Source: Siphonodentalium dalli (Eukaryota > Mollusca > Scaphopoda > Gadilida > Siphonodentaliidae). From it: a stretch of 64,000 nt of DNA. Of the stretch, positions 20,443-32,044 are shown one piece after another (position 1 is the first letter of the stretch; each line of letters begins with the position of its first letter). The stretch lies in contig CP136063.1 in NCBI GenBank assembly GCA_032622095.1, positions 11,569,814-11,633,813 on the forward strand, in the 5' to 3' direction. Made by a program: the position numbers and the translations under genes. The notes beneath the pieces are model-generated. The model saw only the letters and a program-made list of their open reading frames with translations. It was not told where the DNA came from and ran no database searches.

Positions 20443-21755
20443 ATGGAAAAGCCTAGATGGGAGCATGTATCACCACTATCAAGCAAAATAAAGACCTATT
20501 GGGCTCAATGGGATCGGTTAAACATGAGAGATGATATCTTGTATCGGAAATGGATCTCCGATGATGATGAAGAAAAATGGCAATTAGTGACTCCAAAATG
20601 TTGGAGAGAGGATATCCTAAAAATGTTACACAGTGACCCAAGTGGAGGTCATTTGGGAATGCACAAACTGATTAACCAGCTGCGAGAACGATATTATTGG
20701 ACGGGCTATTACAACTCGGCTCACTATTTGTGCAAAAATGCCCACAATGCCAAAAGAGAAAACTGGGTCCCACTATGAAGGGGGAAATGAAACAGTACCT
20801 GGTGGGGGCACCCATGGAACGAGTGGCCTTAGATATCGCTGGACCCCTCACCAAAACAAATAGTGGTAACAAATACATACTAGTCATTGCCGACTACTTC
20901 ACTCGGTGGGCAGAGGCCTACCCGATGCCAAACCAGGAGGCAACCACGGTAGCTAATATTTTTCTTAGAGAATTTATTGCGAGATGGGGTATTCCACTAC
21001 AAGTGCACACAGACCAGGGTCGACAGTTTGAGGGACACATTTTTCAGTATTTATGTAAAAGCCTGCACATTGATAAGACGAGGACAACTCCTTTTCATCC
21101 CCAAAGTGACGGGCTCGTAGAACGCATGAATCGAACTATTAAGGATATGTTGGCCAAATATACTTCAAAATCACAACGGGATTGGGATGAATTCCTTCCA
21201 CTTGTCATGTGGGCTTATCGCACATCAGTGCACGAAATTACCGGTTTCACACCATGCACGATGATGTTGGGTAGGGAGGCTGACATACCTACTGACTTAC
21301 TGTACCCGACATATGCACCACAAGATCCGACGGATACAAATAAAACTGATGAGATTATCCCGACATACATTGAGACCTTGCAACATAAATTGGACCGAGT
21401 ACATGACCATGCTAGAAAGACTATGAAAAATTCTAGCGATCGACAAAAACGGAACTATGACATCAAAGCTCATAAGAAGTCCCAAATATATCCAAAAATT
21501 GGGGATATTGTATTGCTTCGATCAACCCAAGTAGGCAAGGGATTATCACGAAAATTAGTTCCAAAATTTGAGGGACCATTCACAGTAATTGACAAACTGT
21601 CTGACCTATTATACCATATAAAGAAAGGGCCGAAATTATCATCTAAGGTTGTACACCTAACCAGCCTTAAACAATATACTGGAAGAGCGAGGAAGTGGTT
21701 TATTCCCGGGGAGAGGGTGGCAACTAGAAGTGCTAACACTCAACAGAAATTTTAA
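20443..21755 (+). pseudogene. Gypsy A copy 1: integrase, frameshifted in the HHCC domain
   Basis: The N-terminal part (20443-20778) contains the zinc-binding His pair (HSDPSGGHLGMHK) and a YYWTGYY segment. The Cys pair (CPQCQKRK) and the catalytic core continue in another frame from about 20730 to 21755. The DDE core is visible: Asp in ALDIAGPL, Asp in HTDQGRQF and Glu in GLVERMNRT, with HPQSDG before the last. The C-terminal part includes GDIVLLR and FEGPFTVI, the GPY/F-like module found in many Gypsy integrases. The domain is complete in content but split by one frameshift. Confidence 0.88.
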
Positions 21756-21782
21756 TGGTGCCTTACATTTCTGTAATTTCAG

Positions 21783-22523
21783 ATGCCTGACAGATTACTG
21801 ATGTACCATTGCTCCATGCGCGACATTCCATTTGATACCGCATTACAGAGGTCAAGACACATGCCTGATACTCACGGCGATACCATCAGCTGCCCATTTT
21901 GCAAATATGTTACAAGTGTCAGCAGAAACTATCGCATGAGACATCATATCCAACAGAAGCACATGAACTCAGCAGGGTTCCAGAGCGAGGCAGAAGAGCC
22001 GGTTGATTATAACAACATAAGGTCAGAAGTACATAAGATACAAAGTACATTGCCGCATCGATCTGAGAGTACATCGTCTCGTCCATCTCATCCCGCTGGA
22101 AGTACATTGCCGCATCGATCTGAGAGTACATCGTCTCGTCCATCTCATCCCACTGGAAGTACATTGCCGCATCGATCTGAGAGTACATCGTCTCGTCCAT
22201 CTCATCCCACTGGAAGTACATTGCCGCATCGATCTGAGAGTACATCATCTCGTCCATCTCATCCCGCTGGAAGTACATTGCCGCGTCGATCTGAGAGTAC
22301 ATCGTCTCGTCCATCTCATCCCGCTGGAAGTACACTGTCGCGTCGATCTGAATATGCATCAGCTCGTCGATCTGAGAGTACATCGTACCGTCCATCTTGT
22401 CGGCCTGGCAGTATCTCATATCATCCATCTCGTCCATCTGAGAGCGCATCGTCTCGACCAACCCATCCTTATGAACGCAAAGTATCACGACCTTCCGAAA
22501 ACACATCACTGAAATCAAAGTAA
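21783..22523 (+). CDS. Gypsy A copy 1: third ORF, truncated by the duplication joint
   Basis: Same start and finger as the full third ORF at 28778-30370. After 245 residues it runs into LTR sequence at the ATCA microhomology (22514-22517) and ends at TAA 22521-22523, so the C-terminal half with both PLDLT motifs is lost. The ATG is preceded directly by a splice-acceptor-like TTTCTGTAATTTCAG. Confidence 0.75.
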   Translation: MPDRLLMYHCSMRDIPFDTALQRSRHMPDTHGDTISCPFCKYVTSVSRNYRMRHHIQQKHMNSAGFQSEAEEPVDYNNIRSEVHKIQSTLPHRSESTSSRPSHPAGSTLPHRSESTSSRPSHPTGSTLPHRSESTSSRPSHPTGSTLPHRSESTSSRPSHPAGSTLPRRSESTSSRPSHPAGSTLSRRSEYASARRSESTSYRPSCRPGSISYHPSRPSESASSRPTHPYERKVSRPSENTSLKSK

Positions 22524-22825
22524 CTTGGGACGGAATTGATTCGGACGTTAACTTTTACTTTGGTGATCGTAAATAGCATACATGAGTCGACATGAAACAC
22601 GTTGAACTGTTAATGATAATATTGAATTGATCAGTGTTAATTTCTATATAATTATAGTTATACAAATAAATTACATATATATATTTGTGAATCATCTCAC
22701 AATTTACTAAGGATATGAAAATCCTTTATCTGAAGTGAAGGCAAGGCAACTGGGAATACAATACTTAGGCCATCTACCACAACTACTAAGTGATTTACTA
22801 AGCAACCTTTCCCCACTTCACTTCA
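22514..22825 (+). repeat. Internal LTR remnant at the duplication joint
   Basis: Corresponds to 15516-15827, the last 312 bp of the 5' LTR, fused to the third ORF of copy 1 through ATCA. At diagnostic sites (TTACTAAGG, GGCAACTGGGAATAC) it matches the 5' LTR and not the 3' LTR, so it was copied from the 5' side. A primer binding site follows at 22828. Confidence 0.85.
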
Positions 22826-22903
22826 ACTGGTGGCAGCGATTTTTACTACGAACCAACGTTCATACATAATAACTTGAGGATATCAAAATATAGTCCATAC
22901 ACA

Positions 22904-23761
22904 ATGACCAGGGGTCGCAAACCACGGACCACTGAAAATCAGACTGAACCAACAGATAGACAAACTAGGAATAGTGCCAGACAGCCTGATTATAGCGATA
23001 CCATTACTGAACGTGCTAAACAGGGTGACATAGACACAGCAAGTAATAGTAATACGTTGCAACATATTAAGAAAATGACTGACACAGCCGACAAATCCCA
23101 AGATAGACAGGCAGACAAATACAATCAATTGAGTGACCAAATGGCACAGATGATGACTACAATGCAGAAATTTATGCAAACTGCATTAGTAACTACGAAC
23201 CCTTGTGCACATAGTACAGAACTGAATGGAAAAGATGAATCTGGGGCGACACATGAAAGTGGTCATGACGGTGATGACAAAGTGACAGATTGCTGACCTG
23301 TATGTAGTGACACACCAAGTAGGGCTGATGACAACAGACAAGAGACTGGACCATATGTAGTTGACACGGTGAACACACGGGTTGACTCAAATAATTCTTC
23401 AGTGGAACAATCAGATTATAGGGGCATAGCAAATGACTTACCTCATTCAGCCTTCCAAAGGGTGGAACCAACTCCAATATGGGATTATACTCATAGTAAT
23501 AGGGCACATATGGCTAACCATAGATGGGATTACCCATACAATCAGCCAACAAGCGATTTACATCCACCTCAGTATACGCATACATCATATGATCAGAATT
23601 ACACGAGATCACATAATCCATCATATGGGAATGAGAAATTCAGTGGTGAGCAGCCTTATATGGTGTCAGGTCCATATAGGCAAATGGGTGGGGGTGATGC
23701 ACAAGAATTCCCAATCGGGGGAGATGTCCTAGTTCGCACCTTCCACTTAATAATCAAATGA
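22904..23761 (+). pseudogene. Gypsy A copy 2: gag N-terminal region, one internal stop
   Basis: Near-identical to 15906-16763, including the in-frame TGA, here at 23294-23296. One nearby difference is ACAACAG versus ACAGCAG in the stretch after the stop. Confidence 0.65.
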
Positions 23762-23841
23762 GACCGGTACCAAGATCCACACCGCAGGGGGGAATGGCAT
23801 AACCTAAACACATTAGGGGTGACATATATAATCAATGTAGT

Positions 23842-24899
23842 ATGGACAACCAACCGGGGTACGACTATAATCCACGGTGTAAAGATAAGCATACCAACTA
23901 CCCAGAGAGATTCAGAAGCACAGAGGCTCAGATATCGGAATCCAAAGGAGAGATTTATAGTGGGAAATCTACACAAAATCACAGCTATGATTTTCCAGAA
24001 CATCCCCAGAACAAATGGAACACACCAAACCATGGATTCAATGGCAGGGAGGTGACACATGACCGTAATTTGGCCAGGCCAGATGTCTATGATGGGCGCA
24101 CAAGCTGGACAGAATACTTAGCCCATTTCAACATGGTTGCAAAAATCAACAATTGGTCAGACCACACCAACTAATGCAATTAAGCATCCATCTTAGGGGC
24201 TCAGCTCGCAGCATCTTGGCAGATCTTACAATCGATCAGCTTAACAATTATGATGAATTACTTCGTGTACTCACATCACGTTTTGAGCCGAAGAATCAAA
24301 CCGAGATGTATCGCGCTCAATTGGATGCTAGATCTCGCCGAAACAAAGAAACACTACCAGAGTTGGCCCAAGAAATCAAGCGGCTTGTCCGCATGGCATA
24401 CCCCACAGCTCACATGGATATCAGAGACAGCTTAGCGTACAGAGCTTTTCGGGATGCATTGCAGGATCAAGACATGGAGTGGGCCATCTGTCAAGGAGGT
24501 ACTGAGAATGTCGATGAAGCCTTGAACCTTGCACTGAAATACGAAGCGTTTCAGAAGAGTAGGGGACGTCGCAACCAGTACAACAGATACAGAGTCAGGA
24601 TGCAGCAAGAAGATACAAGCGATAGGCGATTAGTTATGAAATCAGAGGAAGAGTTAGATCCTGATCCAGATGAAAAAATAAGGCAGATTATCACAGACAC
24701 TGTCCAGGGGATAATGAAAAGGGAGAAATTTCAGAAAAACGTCTGCAATTACTGTAAGAAGACAAATCACGTAGAGGAAAACTGTTTTAAAAAGCAGAAA
24801 GACATGAGATACCAGAGAAGTGAGACACAACCAAAACACGGTGATAATGAAACTTTTCCAAAGATCTCCGATACAAAGGCGACTTCGGAAAACTGGTAG
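23842..24899 (+). pseudogene. Gypsy A copy 2: gag capsid and zinc knuckle, frameshifted
   Basis: Same architecture and the same frameshift as copy 1, with the CCHC knuckle intact. Differences from copy 1 are a Met-to-Arg change near 24045 (GGCATGG to GGCAGGG), Pro-to-His near 24412 (GCTCCC to GCTCAC) and a 3-bp deletion near 24861. Confidence 0.8.
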
Positions 24900-25032
24900 A
24901 TGCTGTTTCGGAGGGTCGCGAGACAGCACACAATATTGATAATGAAAATGATAACATGATACCCGAGTTCATATATGAATTTAAAGAACAGCAGCATGAT
25001 GGCATGTTTTTGGACGTCAATATTCTTAATCA

Positions 25033-25709
25033 AACTGTTAATTGCCTAATTGACACAGGCGCTACAGTATCGGTTCTTCACTCCAAAATATATGAGAGAA
25101 TTCCAGATAATTAAAAAACCCCAACTACAAAGTCGGTGTGAAAGTCTTAAGACGGCTGATGGTGAAAAGGTCATCCCACTTGGCGCAGCTGTTTTTCCTC
25201 TGAAGATAGGAGGATTTAAGTGCCAGTGCCGAATGATCGTAGCCGATTTAGATACACCAGCAATTTTGGGTTATGATTTTCTCAATTACTATGGATGCGA
25301 ACTGAACTTTAAAGGCAAGATATTGAAACTTAAAAATGTAGAGTTCAAGTGCCAGTTGGAAAGCCAGGTAAACACAATGTTCCGGCTGATATTACATGAA
25401 GATGCCATCATACCACCGCTGTCAGAGATGATCCTACCAGCTCATTTAGAAGGGCGCGAGTGTTTTGCTCGGAATGCAATTGTGTCAGCGAGAGGCGATA
25501 GTCTGGAAAAAGCAGATATATTGATAGCTACCAGCATATTCGACCCGACACGCGAATGTATTCCTGTAAGGCTGATCAATGTTGATCAGACATCAAAGAA
25601 ACTATCAAAATGGAAGCATAGCCAACTGCGAAATAATACAAGGAACCTATATAACACCTCTTGGCTTAAGCGGGACCCCAGAAGAGCCAATGGAGCAAAT
25701 TTCAACTGA
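25033..25709 (+). pseudogene. Gypsy A copy 2: aspartic protease, frameshifted
   Basis: As copy 1: the DTGATVS motif and the ILGYDFL motif are in different frames, with the break in about 25050-25112. Confidence 0.75.
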
Positions 25710-26861
25710 ATCTCGGGAAAAACTGAACAAAATTAATAAAATGTCAGAAGACACAGAGACAGATATAAAAAATGTCAAATTACCAGAGCATATGAATGTA
25801 CTTATGGAGCAATGTGGCGAGATGTTGACATCTGAACAAGAGCTGACTGTAAAGAAGCTAATTATGAAACATGCATCTGTGTTCTCAAAGCATAAAGAAG
25901 ATCTAGGTCAAACTCATTTAACAGAACACACGATTGACACGGGAGATGCCAAACCGATAAAACAAGCTCCGAGACGTGTCCCATATGCATTACGCCAGCA
26001 AGCTGAGGAAGAAGTGCAACGTATGCTGAGAGCGGGTATTATAGAAGAGTCAAAATCTAGTTGGGCGAGTCTGGTTGTTATTGTTAGGAAGGGAAAAAAC
26101 AAGAAAAATCAAGATGCTGATGTAAAACCTGAAATAAGATTTTGCATTGATTTTCGAAAGGGCAACGATGTCACAGTGAAGGACTCGTACCCAATTCCAC
26201 GTCTAGATGACAACTTAGACGCATTGCGGGGATCAAAATGGTACTCCGGCCTTGATTTGGTCGCGGGTTATTGGCAGACACATCTGGCTGAGAAAGATCG
26301 ACCGAAGACAGCCTTCGTGACATCAAACATAACGTCAAATTCTCAGTATCAATACCGGGTTATGCCATTTGGTCTCTGCAATGCCGGGGCCACCTTTGAG
26401 CGCTTGATGGAAAACGTGCTGGCTGGCCTCCAATGGCACATATGTGTATTATATATTGACGACGTCTTGATATTTTCAAGGTCGTTCAAAGATCACTGTG
26501 AACGCATGGACCAAGTACTGACTCGGATAAAGGAAGCCGGGCTCAAAATATCGCCAAAAAGTGTTTTATATTTCGGGACAAATGCAAGTTCTTGGGGCAT
26601 GTTGTATCTGAAAATGGGGTTGAACCAGATCCTGATAAGGTCAAGGCTATTAAAACGTGGGGCCGCCCGAGGAATGTCAAGGATGTCCGAAGTTTTCTGG
26701 GAACAGCATCATACTACCGAAAATTCATTCGGAACTTTGCCCAAATTGCAAAACCTTTACATAAACTCACAGAAAAAGATGTCAAATTTGCGTGGAATGA
26801 ACAGACAGAAAACGCTTTTGAAAATCTGAAAAAATCATTGATGAAGGAACCAGTCCTATAG
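25579..26861 (+). pseudogene. Gypsy A copy 2: reverse transcriptase, frameshifted
   Basis: Same motifs as copy 1 with YIDD at about 26452-26463, the same frameshift near 26585 and the same TAG at 26859-26861. Confidence 0.9.
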
Positions 26862-26879
26862 TATCCAGACTTCACAAAA

Positions 26880-27422
26880 ATGTTTTTCCTAGATTGTGAT
26901 GCTAGCAACGATGGTGAACATGCTATAGCGTATTATAGCAGGGCCTTGACAAAACCGGAGAGATCATACTGTATTACAAGGAAGGAGTTACTGGCAATTG
27001 TTGATGGAGTGAAGAATTTCCACACATATTTATTTAACGTGAAGTTTCTGATGAGAAGTGACCATGGGGCACTAAATTGGCTACGGCGCTTCAAAAATCC
27101 AGAGGGCCAACTTGCTAGATGGATACAGGTCCTAGACACCTATGATTTCACCATTCAGCATCGACCAGGCAAACTACATACAAATGCAGATGGCCTTTCC
27201 AGAAGACCCTGTGTGAAATGTAGCCATTACGAAAGGCAACAACAAAGAGAAACAGATAAAGCAGAATGTGAATGTGTAAATAGAGTTACACGACAAAAAC
27301 AGGTGAAATCGACAGAAGACACAGTTGCAGATGGTGACAAAATTACATGGCTAGTTCCCAAGACGAGAGAGGAAATTAAAGAGCAACAGAGAAAAGACAA
27401 AGAAATTGGAATGATAATATAA
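26880..27422 (+). pseudogene. Gypsy A copy 2: RNase H domain with internal deletion
   Basis: As copy 1, with the same short DAS-to-YYSR interval and one Ala-to-Val difference near 27285 (AGAGTTACA versus AGAGCTACA). Confidence 0.8.
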
Positions 27423-27437
27423 TATAAAGAACAGAAC

Positions 27438-28750
27438 ATGGAAAAGCCTAGATGGGAGCATGTATCACCACTATCAAGCAAAATAAAGACCTATTGGGCT
27501 CAATGGGATCGGTTAAACATGAGAGATGATATCTTGTATCGGAAATGGATCTCCGATGATGATGAAGAAAAATGGCAATTAGTGACTCCAAAATGTTGGA
27601 GAGAGGATATCCTAAAAATGTTACACAGTGACCCAAGTGGAGGTCATTTGGGAATGCACAAACTGATTAACCAGCTGCGAGAACGATATTATTGGACGGG
27701 CTATTACAACTCGGCTCACTATTTGTGCAAAAATGCCCACAATGCCAAAAGAGAAAACTGGGTCCCACTATGAAGGGGGAAATGAAACAGTACCTGGTGG
27801 GGGCACCCATGGAACGAGTGGCCTTAGATATCGCTGGACCCCTCACCAAAACAAATAGTGGTAACAAATACATACTAGTCATTGCCGACTACTTCACTCG
27901 GTGGGCAGAGGCCTACCCGATGCCAAACCAGGAGGCAACCACGGTAGCTAATATTTTTCTTAGAGAATTTATTGCGAGATGGGGTATTCCACTACAAGTG
28001 CACACAGACCAGGGTCGACAGTTTGAGGGACACATTTTTCAGTATTTATGTAAAAGCCTGCACATTGATAAGACGAGGACAACTCCTTTTCATCCACAAA
28101 GTGACGGGCTCGTAGAACGCATGAATCGAACGATTAAGGATATGTTGGCCAAATATACTTCAAAATCACAACGGGATTGGGATGAATTCCTTCCACTTGT
28201 CATGTGGGCTTATCGCACATCAGTGCACGAAATTACCGGTTTCACACCATGCACGATGATGTTGGGTAGGGAGGCTGACATACCTACTGACTTACTGTAC
28301 CCGACATATGCACCACAAGATCCGACGGATACAAATAAAACTGATGAGATTATCCCGACATACATTGAGACCTTGCAACATAAATTGGACCGAGTACATG
28401 ACCATGCTAGAAAGACTATGAAAAATTCTAGCGATCGACAAAAACGGAACTATGACATCAAAGCTCATAAGAAGTCCCAAATATATCCAAAAATTGGGGA
28501 TATTGTATTGCTTCGATCAACCCAAGTAGGCAAGGGATTATCACGAAAATTAGTTCCAAAATTTGAGGGACCATTCACAGTAATTGACAAACTGTCTGAC
28601 CTATTATACCATATAAAGAAAGGGCCGAAATTATCATATAAGGTTGTACACCTAACCAGCCTTAAACAATATACTGGAAGAGCGAGGAAGTGGTTTATTC
28701 CCGGGGAGAGGGTGGCAACTAGAAGTGCTAACACTCAACAGAAATTTTAA
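27438..28750 (+). pseudogene. Gypsy A copy 2: integrase, frameshifted in the HHCC domain
   Basis: As copy 1 with the DDE residues present. Differences include two silent changes near 28096 and 28132 and a Ser-to-Tyr change near 28640. Confidence 0.88.
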
Positions 28751-28777
28751 TGGTGCCTTACATTTCTGTAATTTCAG

Positions 28778-30370
28778 ATGCCTGACAGATTACTGATGTA
28801 CCATTGCTCCATGCGCGACATTCCATTTGATACCGCATTACAGAGGTCAAGACACATGCCTGATACTCACGGCGATACCATCAGCTGCCCATTTTGCAAA
28901 TATGTTACAAGTGTCAGCAGAAACTATCGCATGAGACATCATATCCAACAGAAGCACATGAACTCAGCAGGGTTCCAGAGCGAGGCAGAAGAGCCGGTTG
29001 ATTATAACAACATAAGGTCAGAAGTACATAAGATACAAAGTACATTGCCGCATCGATCTGAGAGTACATCGTCTCGTCCATCTCATCCCGCTGGAAGTAC
29101 ATTGCCGCATCGATCTGAGAGTACATCGTCTCGTCCATCTCATCCCACTGGAAGTACATTGCCGCATCGATCTGAGAGTACATCGTCTCGTCCATCTCAT
29201 CCCACTGGAAGTACATTGCCGCATCGATCTGAGAGTACATCATCTCGTCCATCTCATCCCGCTGGAAGTACATTGCCGCGTCGATCTGAGAGTACATCGT
29301 CTCGTCCATCTCATCCCGCTGGAAGTACACTGTCGCGTCGATCTGAATATGCATCAGCTCGTCGATCTGAGAGTACATCGTACCGTCCATCTTGTCGGCC
29401 TGGCAGTATCTCATATCATCCATCTCGTCCATCTGAGAGCGCATCGTCTCGACCAACCCATCCTTATGAACGCAAAGTATCACGACCTTCCGAAAACACA
29501 TCACTGAAATCATTTCAGGCAACCGAAACAGTGGTGTCTGATCAGTTGGATGGACCTGCACATTCGTGGTCATCAACACAGGATATCGAGGTATCGATGC
29601 CCCCAGTGCTAACGCAGCCACTTGACTTAACTAAACAGCCTGGAAAAGACACTGGGGAACCATCTAATCTCTCTAGGGATATATCAGTCAGACATCCGAC
29701 ACTGACGACAAGTCTAGCGAAGCAACCGGGAAAAGACACTGGGGAACCATCTAATCGGTCCTGTGATACATCTGTTGGAGATCCTGCACTGACAGCGGTT
29801 CTTGATGAACTATTTTCAGAAACGAGATCGAATGAAGTTGAGTGTCAGACGCATGGTATATTATGCTTACCGGAGCAGACTCAAACAGATGAAGTTATTA
29901 AACGGGACAGAAGTACAAATACGGGGGAAGAGTACACTCCAGAGATGACATCACCTGAAGTCCGTTTTGATGCAGATATAATGCTCCCGGAACCGTTTCA
30001 ATCATATGAACAGTTGTCGGCGGACCCCCGATTATTTTTCATTGGGGCACCATGCTGCTACATGGAGGGGCATACTGCCCAGATACTGCGGGCTGCACGC
30101 ACTAGCGCCCGTACTCACCTGCAAACCTATAAAAGGAGATTAGCTCCTTACGGATATCTGTGCATAAAAAAAGAAGAATCTGTAACGTTTTCTAACGGAA
30201 AAACGTACACACTCAGGGAGTCATGGATGCGCGATCCAGAGGCTGTCATCAGCGAAAGTGCGAGTACTCAAACAGAGAATATATATCCACAAAGTTTCAG
30301 TGCCGATCGAAGTCCAAAGTACGAAGTTCAAGATAAACCCCTGGACTTAACAAAACGAAAAGAAGAATAA
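28778..30370 (+). CDS. Gypsy A third ORF: C2H2 finger, serine-rich repeats, two PLDLT motifs
   Basis: An intact 530-residue ORF in the position that env has in retroviruses, but with no signal peptide or membrane segment. Residues about 35-62 form a C2H2 finger (CPFCKYV, then HHIQQKH). Residues about 88-190 are 57-bp (19-residue) repeats with cores STLPHRSES and SRPSHPAG. A second repeat (KQPGKDTGEPSN, twice) lies at about 287-330. PLDLT occurs at 281-285 and 521-525, matching the PxDLS/T motif that recruits the corepressor CtBP. QTQTDE (about 367) and STQTEN (about 496) resemble TQT motifs bound by dynein light chain LC8. A probably folded unit lies at about 410-485 (FFIGAPCCY, YGYLCIKKEE, ESWM). 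The ATG directly follows TTTCTGTAATTTCAG, a good 3' splice site, so a spliced message is plausible. Function unknown. Confidence 0.8.
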   Translation: MPDRLLMYHCSMRDIPFDTALQRSRHMPDTHGDTISCPFCKYVTSVSRNYRMRHHIQQKHMNSAGFQSEAEEPVDYNNIRSEVHKIQSTLPHRSESTSSRPSHPAGSTLPHRSESTSSRPSHPTGSTLPHRSESTSSRPSHPTGSTLPHRSESTSSRPSHPAGSTLPRRSESTSSRPSHPAGSTLSRRSEYASARRSESTSYRPSCRPGSISYHPSRPSESASSRPTHPYERKVSRPSENTSLKSFQATETVVSDQLDGPAHSWSSTQDIEVSMPPVLTQPLDLTKQPGKDTGEPSNLSRDISVRHPTLTTSLAKQPGKDTGEPSNRSCDTSVGDPALTAVLDELFSETRSNEVECQTHGILCLPEQTQTDEVIKRDRSTNTGEEYTPEMTSPEVRFDADIMLPEPFQSYEQLSADPRLFFIGAPCCYMEGHTAQILRAARTSARTHLQTYKRRLAPYGYLCIKKEESVTFSNGKTYTLRESWMRDPEAVISESASTQTENIYPQSFSADRSPKYEVQDKPLDLTKRKEE

Positions 30371-30403
30371 TTATAGTTCGCGGTCGAACATTTCTTTTTA
30401 TCC

Positions 30404-30413
30404 GAGGGGGTGG
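30404..30413 (+). other. Polypurine tract of Gypsy A
   Basis: GAGGGGGTGG lies directly before the 3' LTR's TGTAACGG, the expected position of the plus-strand primer. Confidence 0.65.
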
Positions 30414-32044
30414 TGTAACGGAGTTCACTTTTCACATGTTTATTTATCGCTCGCTTCGGCGGGAGTTCTAAATTATTAAAGATGGATTATCTCTTTAAAT
30501 AACAAATTTTAAATAGTTGCGTGGGTATAAAATAATAGATATGAACTGAAGACCTTTGTCCGGAAAAGCTTCTATCAATTAATATTGATTTTATTTCGAA
30601 TATTAAATCGGGCCCATTTATGTTACTATTTTTAGAACCGACCATTCGGATGAGACCGTATTGCGATATAGAGCACTGGGCTGTTCCTACATCTACGCAA
30701 CGAATGTCAAATGTCACAGATTGGTTGTTAGTATTGTTTTGTTCCACAGATATATGCGATAATGAGTATAATTAACGTTTATTTGTGACAAAATTGCACT
30801 ATATAATTTCTGGTCTCTGTTAACAGTAACCACTATTGTTCGTTAGCTGAACAAACACACCTTTTTAGACCAGAAAATATTCGAAATAAAATGAATATTA
30901 ATCGATAGAAGCATTTCCGGACAGGAGTCTTCGATTCAAATCTAATATTTTATAGCCCGGTACCTCTATAATACATGTTTACAAAGAGATAATCCACCTT
31001 TAAGTGTTATTCTTCATAATTATCTTTTATTCTATTCACAAAACTTATAACTATTATTACTGTTACGTAAAATCCATTACGCCACACCAAAATATGCCTA
31101 TGTCATTGTTTATATTTATGCAAATTCTCCATAATGGCACTTTATTCGTGCCTCAATAGTAGATTTTATCAACATGTCGGCCATGTTTTCCTCAAAGGTC
31201 ATGTGACGTCACCAGTCAACAAGCCAGGCACGCTCCACCTTGTTGCTGTGGAAGCCACGTGCCTTTTGTTTACAATGGTCAGCCCGTTGATTCCTTCTAA
31301 ATGGGTCATACACGACCCCCTTGGGCACGTGCATGACCCCCTGGAGGGGGTTTCCAGGCTGCTGACCCCTTTGGTGTCACCGAGTATAAATTGACCCTCT
31401 CGGCCGTTTAGGGTCACTTTTTTGAAACATAGACTTCCGGATCGGTCAGAACCTTCGTAGCAACCAAGAGTAGTTATTTACCTTTCCATATTGGGAATTA
31501 AGGTGAAGGACAACTTCGAATGACCTAATTAGTTTTCACACACCTATTCCAGGTGGAGATTAATCGATTTTGATGCATGTGGAGCATTTTGTCATATATT
31601 TTCACTGGAATTACAATTTACACTGTTTAGAATAAATCGTCAGAACCTTAACTTGATCCGTTGTTTACAGTTACAATCGGAATGAGAATTAAGTCTTAAG
31701 ATGACAGTAGTTGTTTACATAGTACCGTCGCTATCAAAGTAACTTGGGACGGAATTGATTCGGACGTTAACTTTTACTTTGGTGATCGTAAATAGCATAC
31801 ATGAGTCGACATGAAACACGTTGAACTGTTAATGATAATATTGAATTGATCAGTGTTAATTTCTATATAATTATAGTTATACAAATAAATTACATATATA
31901 TATTTGTGAATCATCTCACAATTTACGAAGGATATGAAAATCCTTTATCTGAAGTGAAGGCAAGGAAACTGGGAACACAATACTTAGGCCATCTACCACA
32001 ACTACTAAGTGATTTACTAAGCAACCTTTCCCCACTTCACTTCA
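30414..32044 (+). repeat. 3' LTR of Gypsy A, carrying a MITE
   Basis: 1,631 bp against 1,107 bp in the 5' LTR; the 524-bp excess is MITE family M (520 bp) plus one TTAA. Outside it, roughly a dozen substitutions separate the two LTRs. TATAAATT is at about 31384 and the CRE at about 31203. Confidence 0.9.
30480..30999 (+). mobile_element. MITE family M copy inside the Gypsy A 3' LTR
   Basis: TTAA at 30476-30479 and 31000-31003 flank it. The 5' LTR keeps the empty site with a single TTAA at 14783-14786. Near-identical to the copy at 5433-5952. Confidence 0.92.

Larger units (their letters stand above)
14721..32044 (+). mobile_element. Ty3/Gypsy element A with an internal 7-kb tandem duplication
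   Basis: Bounded by direct LTRs (14721-15827 and 30414-32044) and flanked by GTGT at 14717-14720 and 32045-32048, a 4-bp target duplication. Gene order is gag, protease, RT, RNase H, integrase, third ORF, with integrase last in pol as in Ty3/Gypsy. The segment from within the 5' LTR (15516) to within the third ORF (22517) is repeated head to tail as 22514-29512, 6,998 bp in the first copy and 6,995 in the second. Both copies carry the same stops and frameshifts in gag and pol, so the element is not autonomous as sequenced. The two LTRs differ by only about 1-1.5% outside a MITE, and the two internal copies by far less. Confidence 0.9.

Noticed and set aside
21919-22518. Minus-strand ORF of 199 codons (and its duplicate at 28914-29621)
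   Set aside because: It is the reverse reading of the 57-bp serine-rich repeat in the third ORF; the plus-strand frame has the finger and the conserved C-terminal part.
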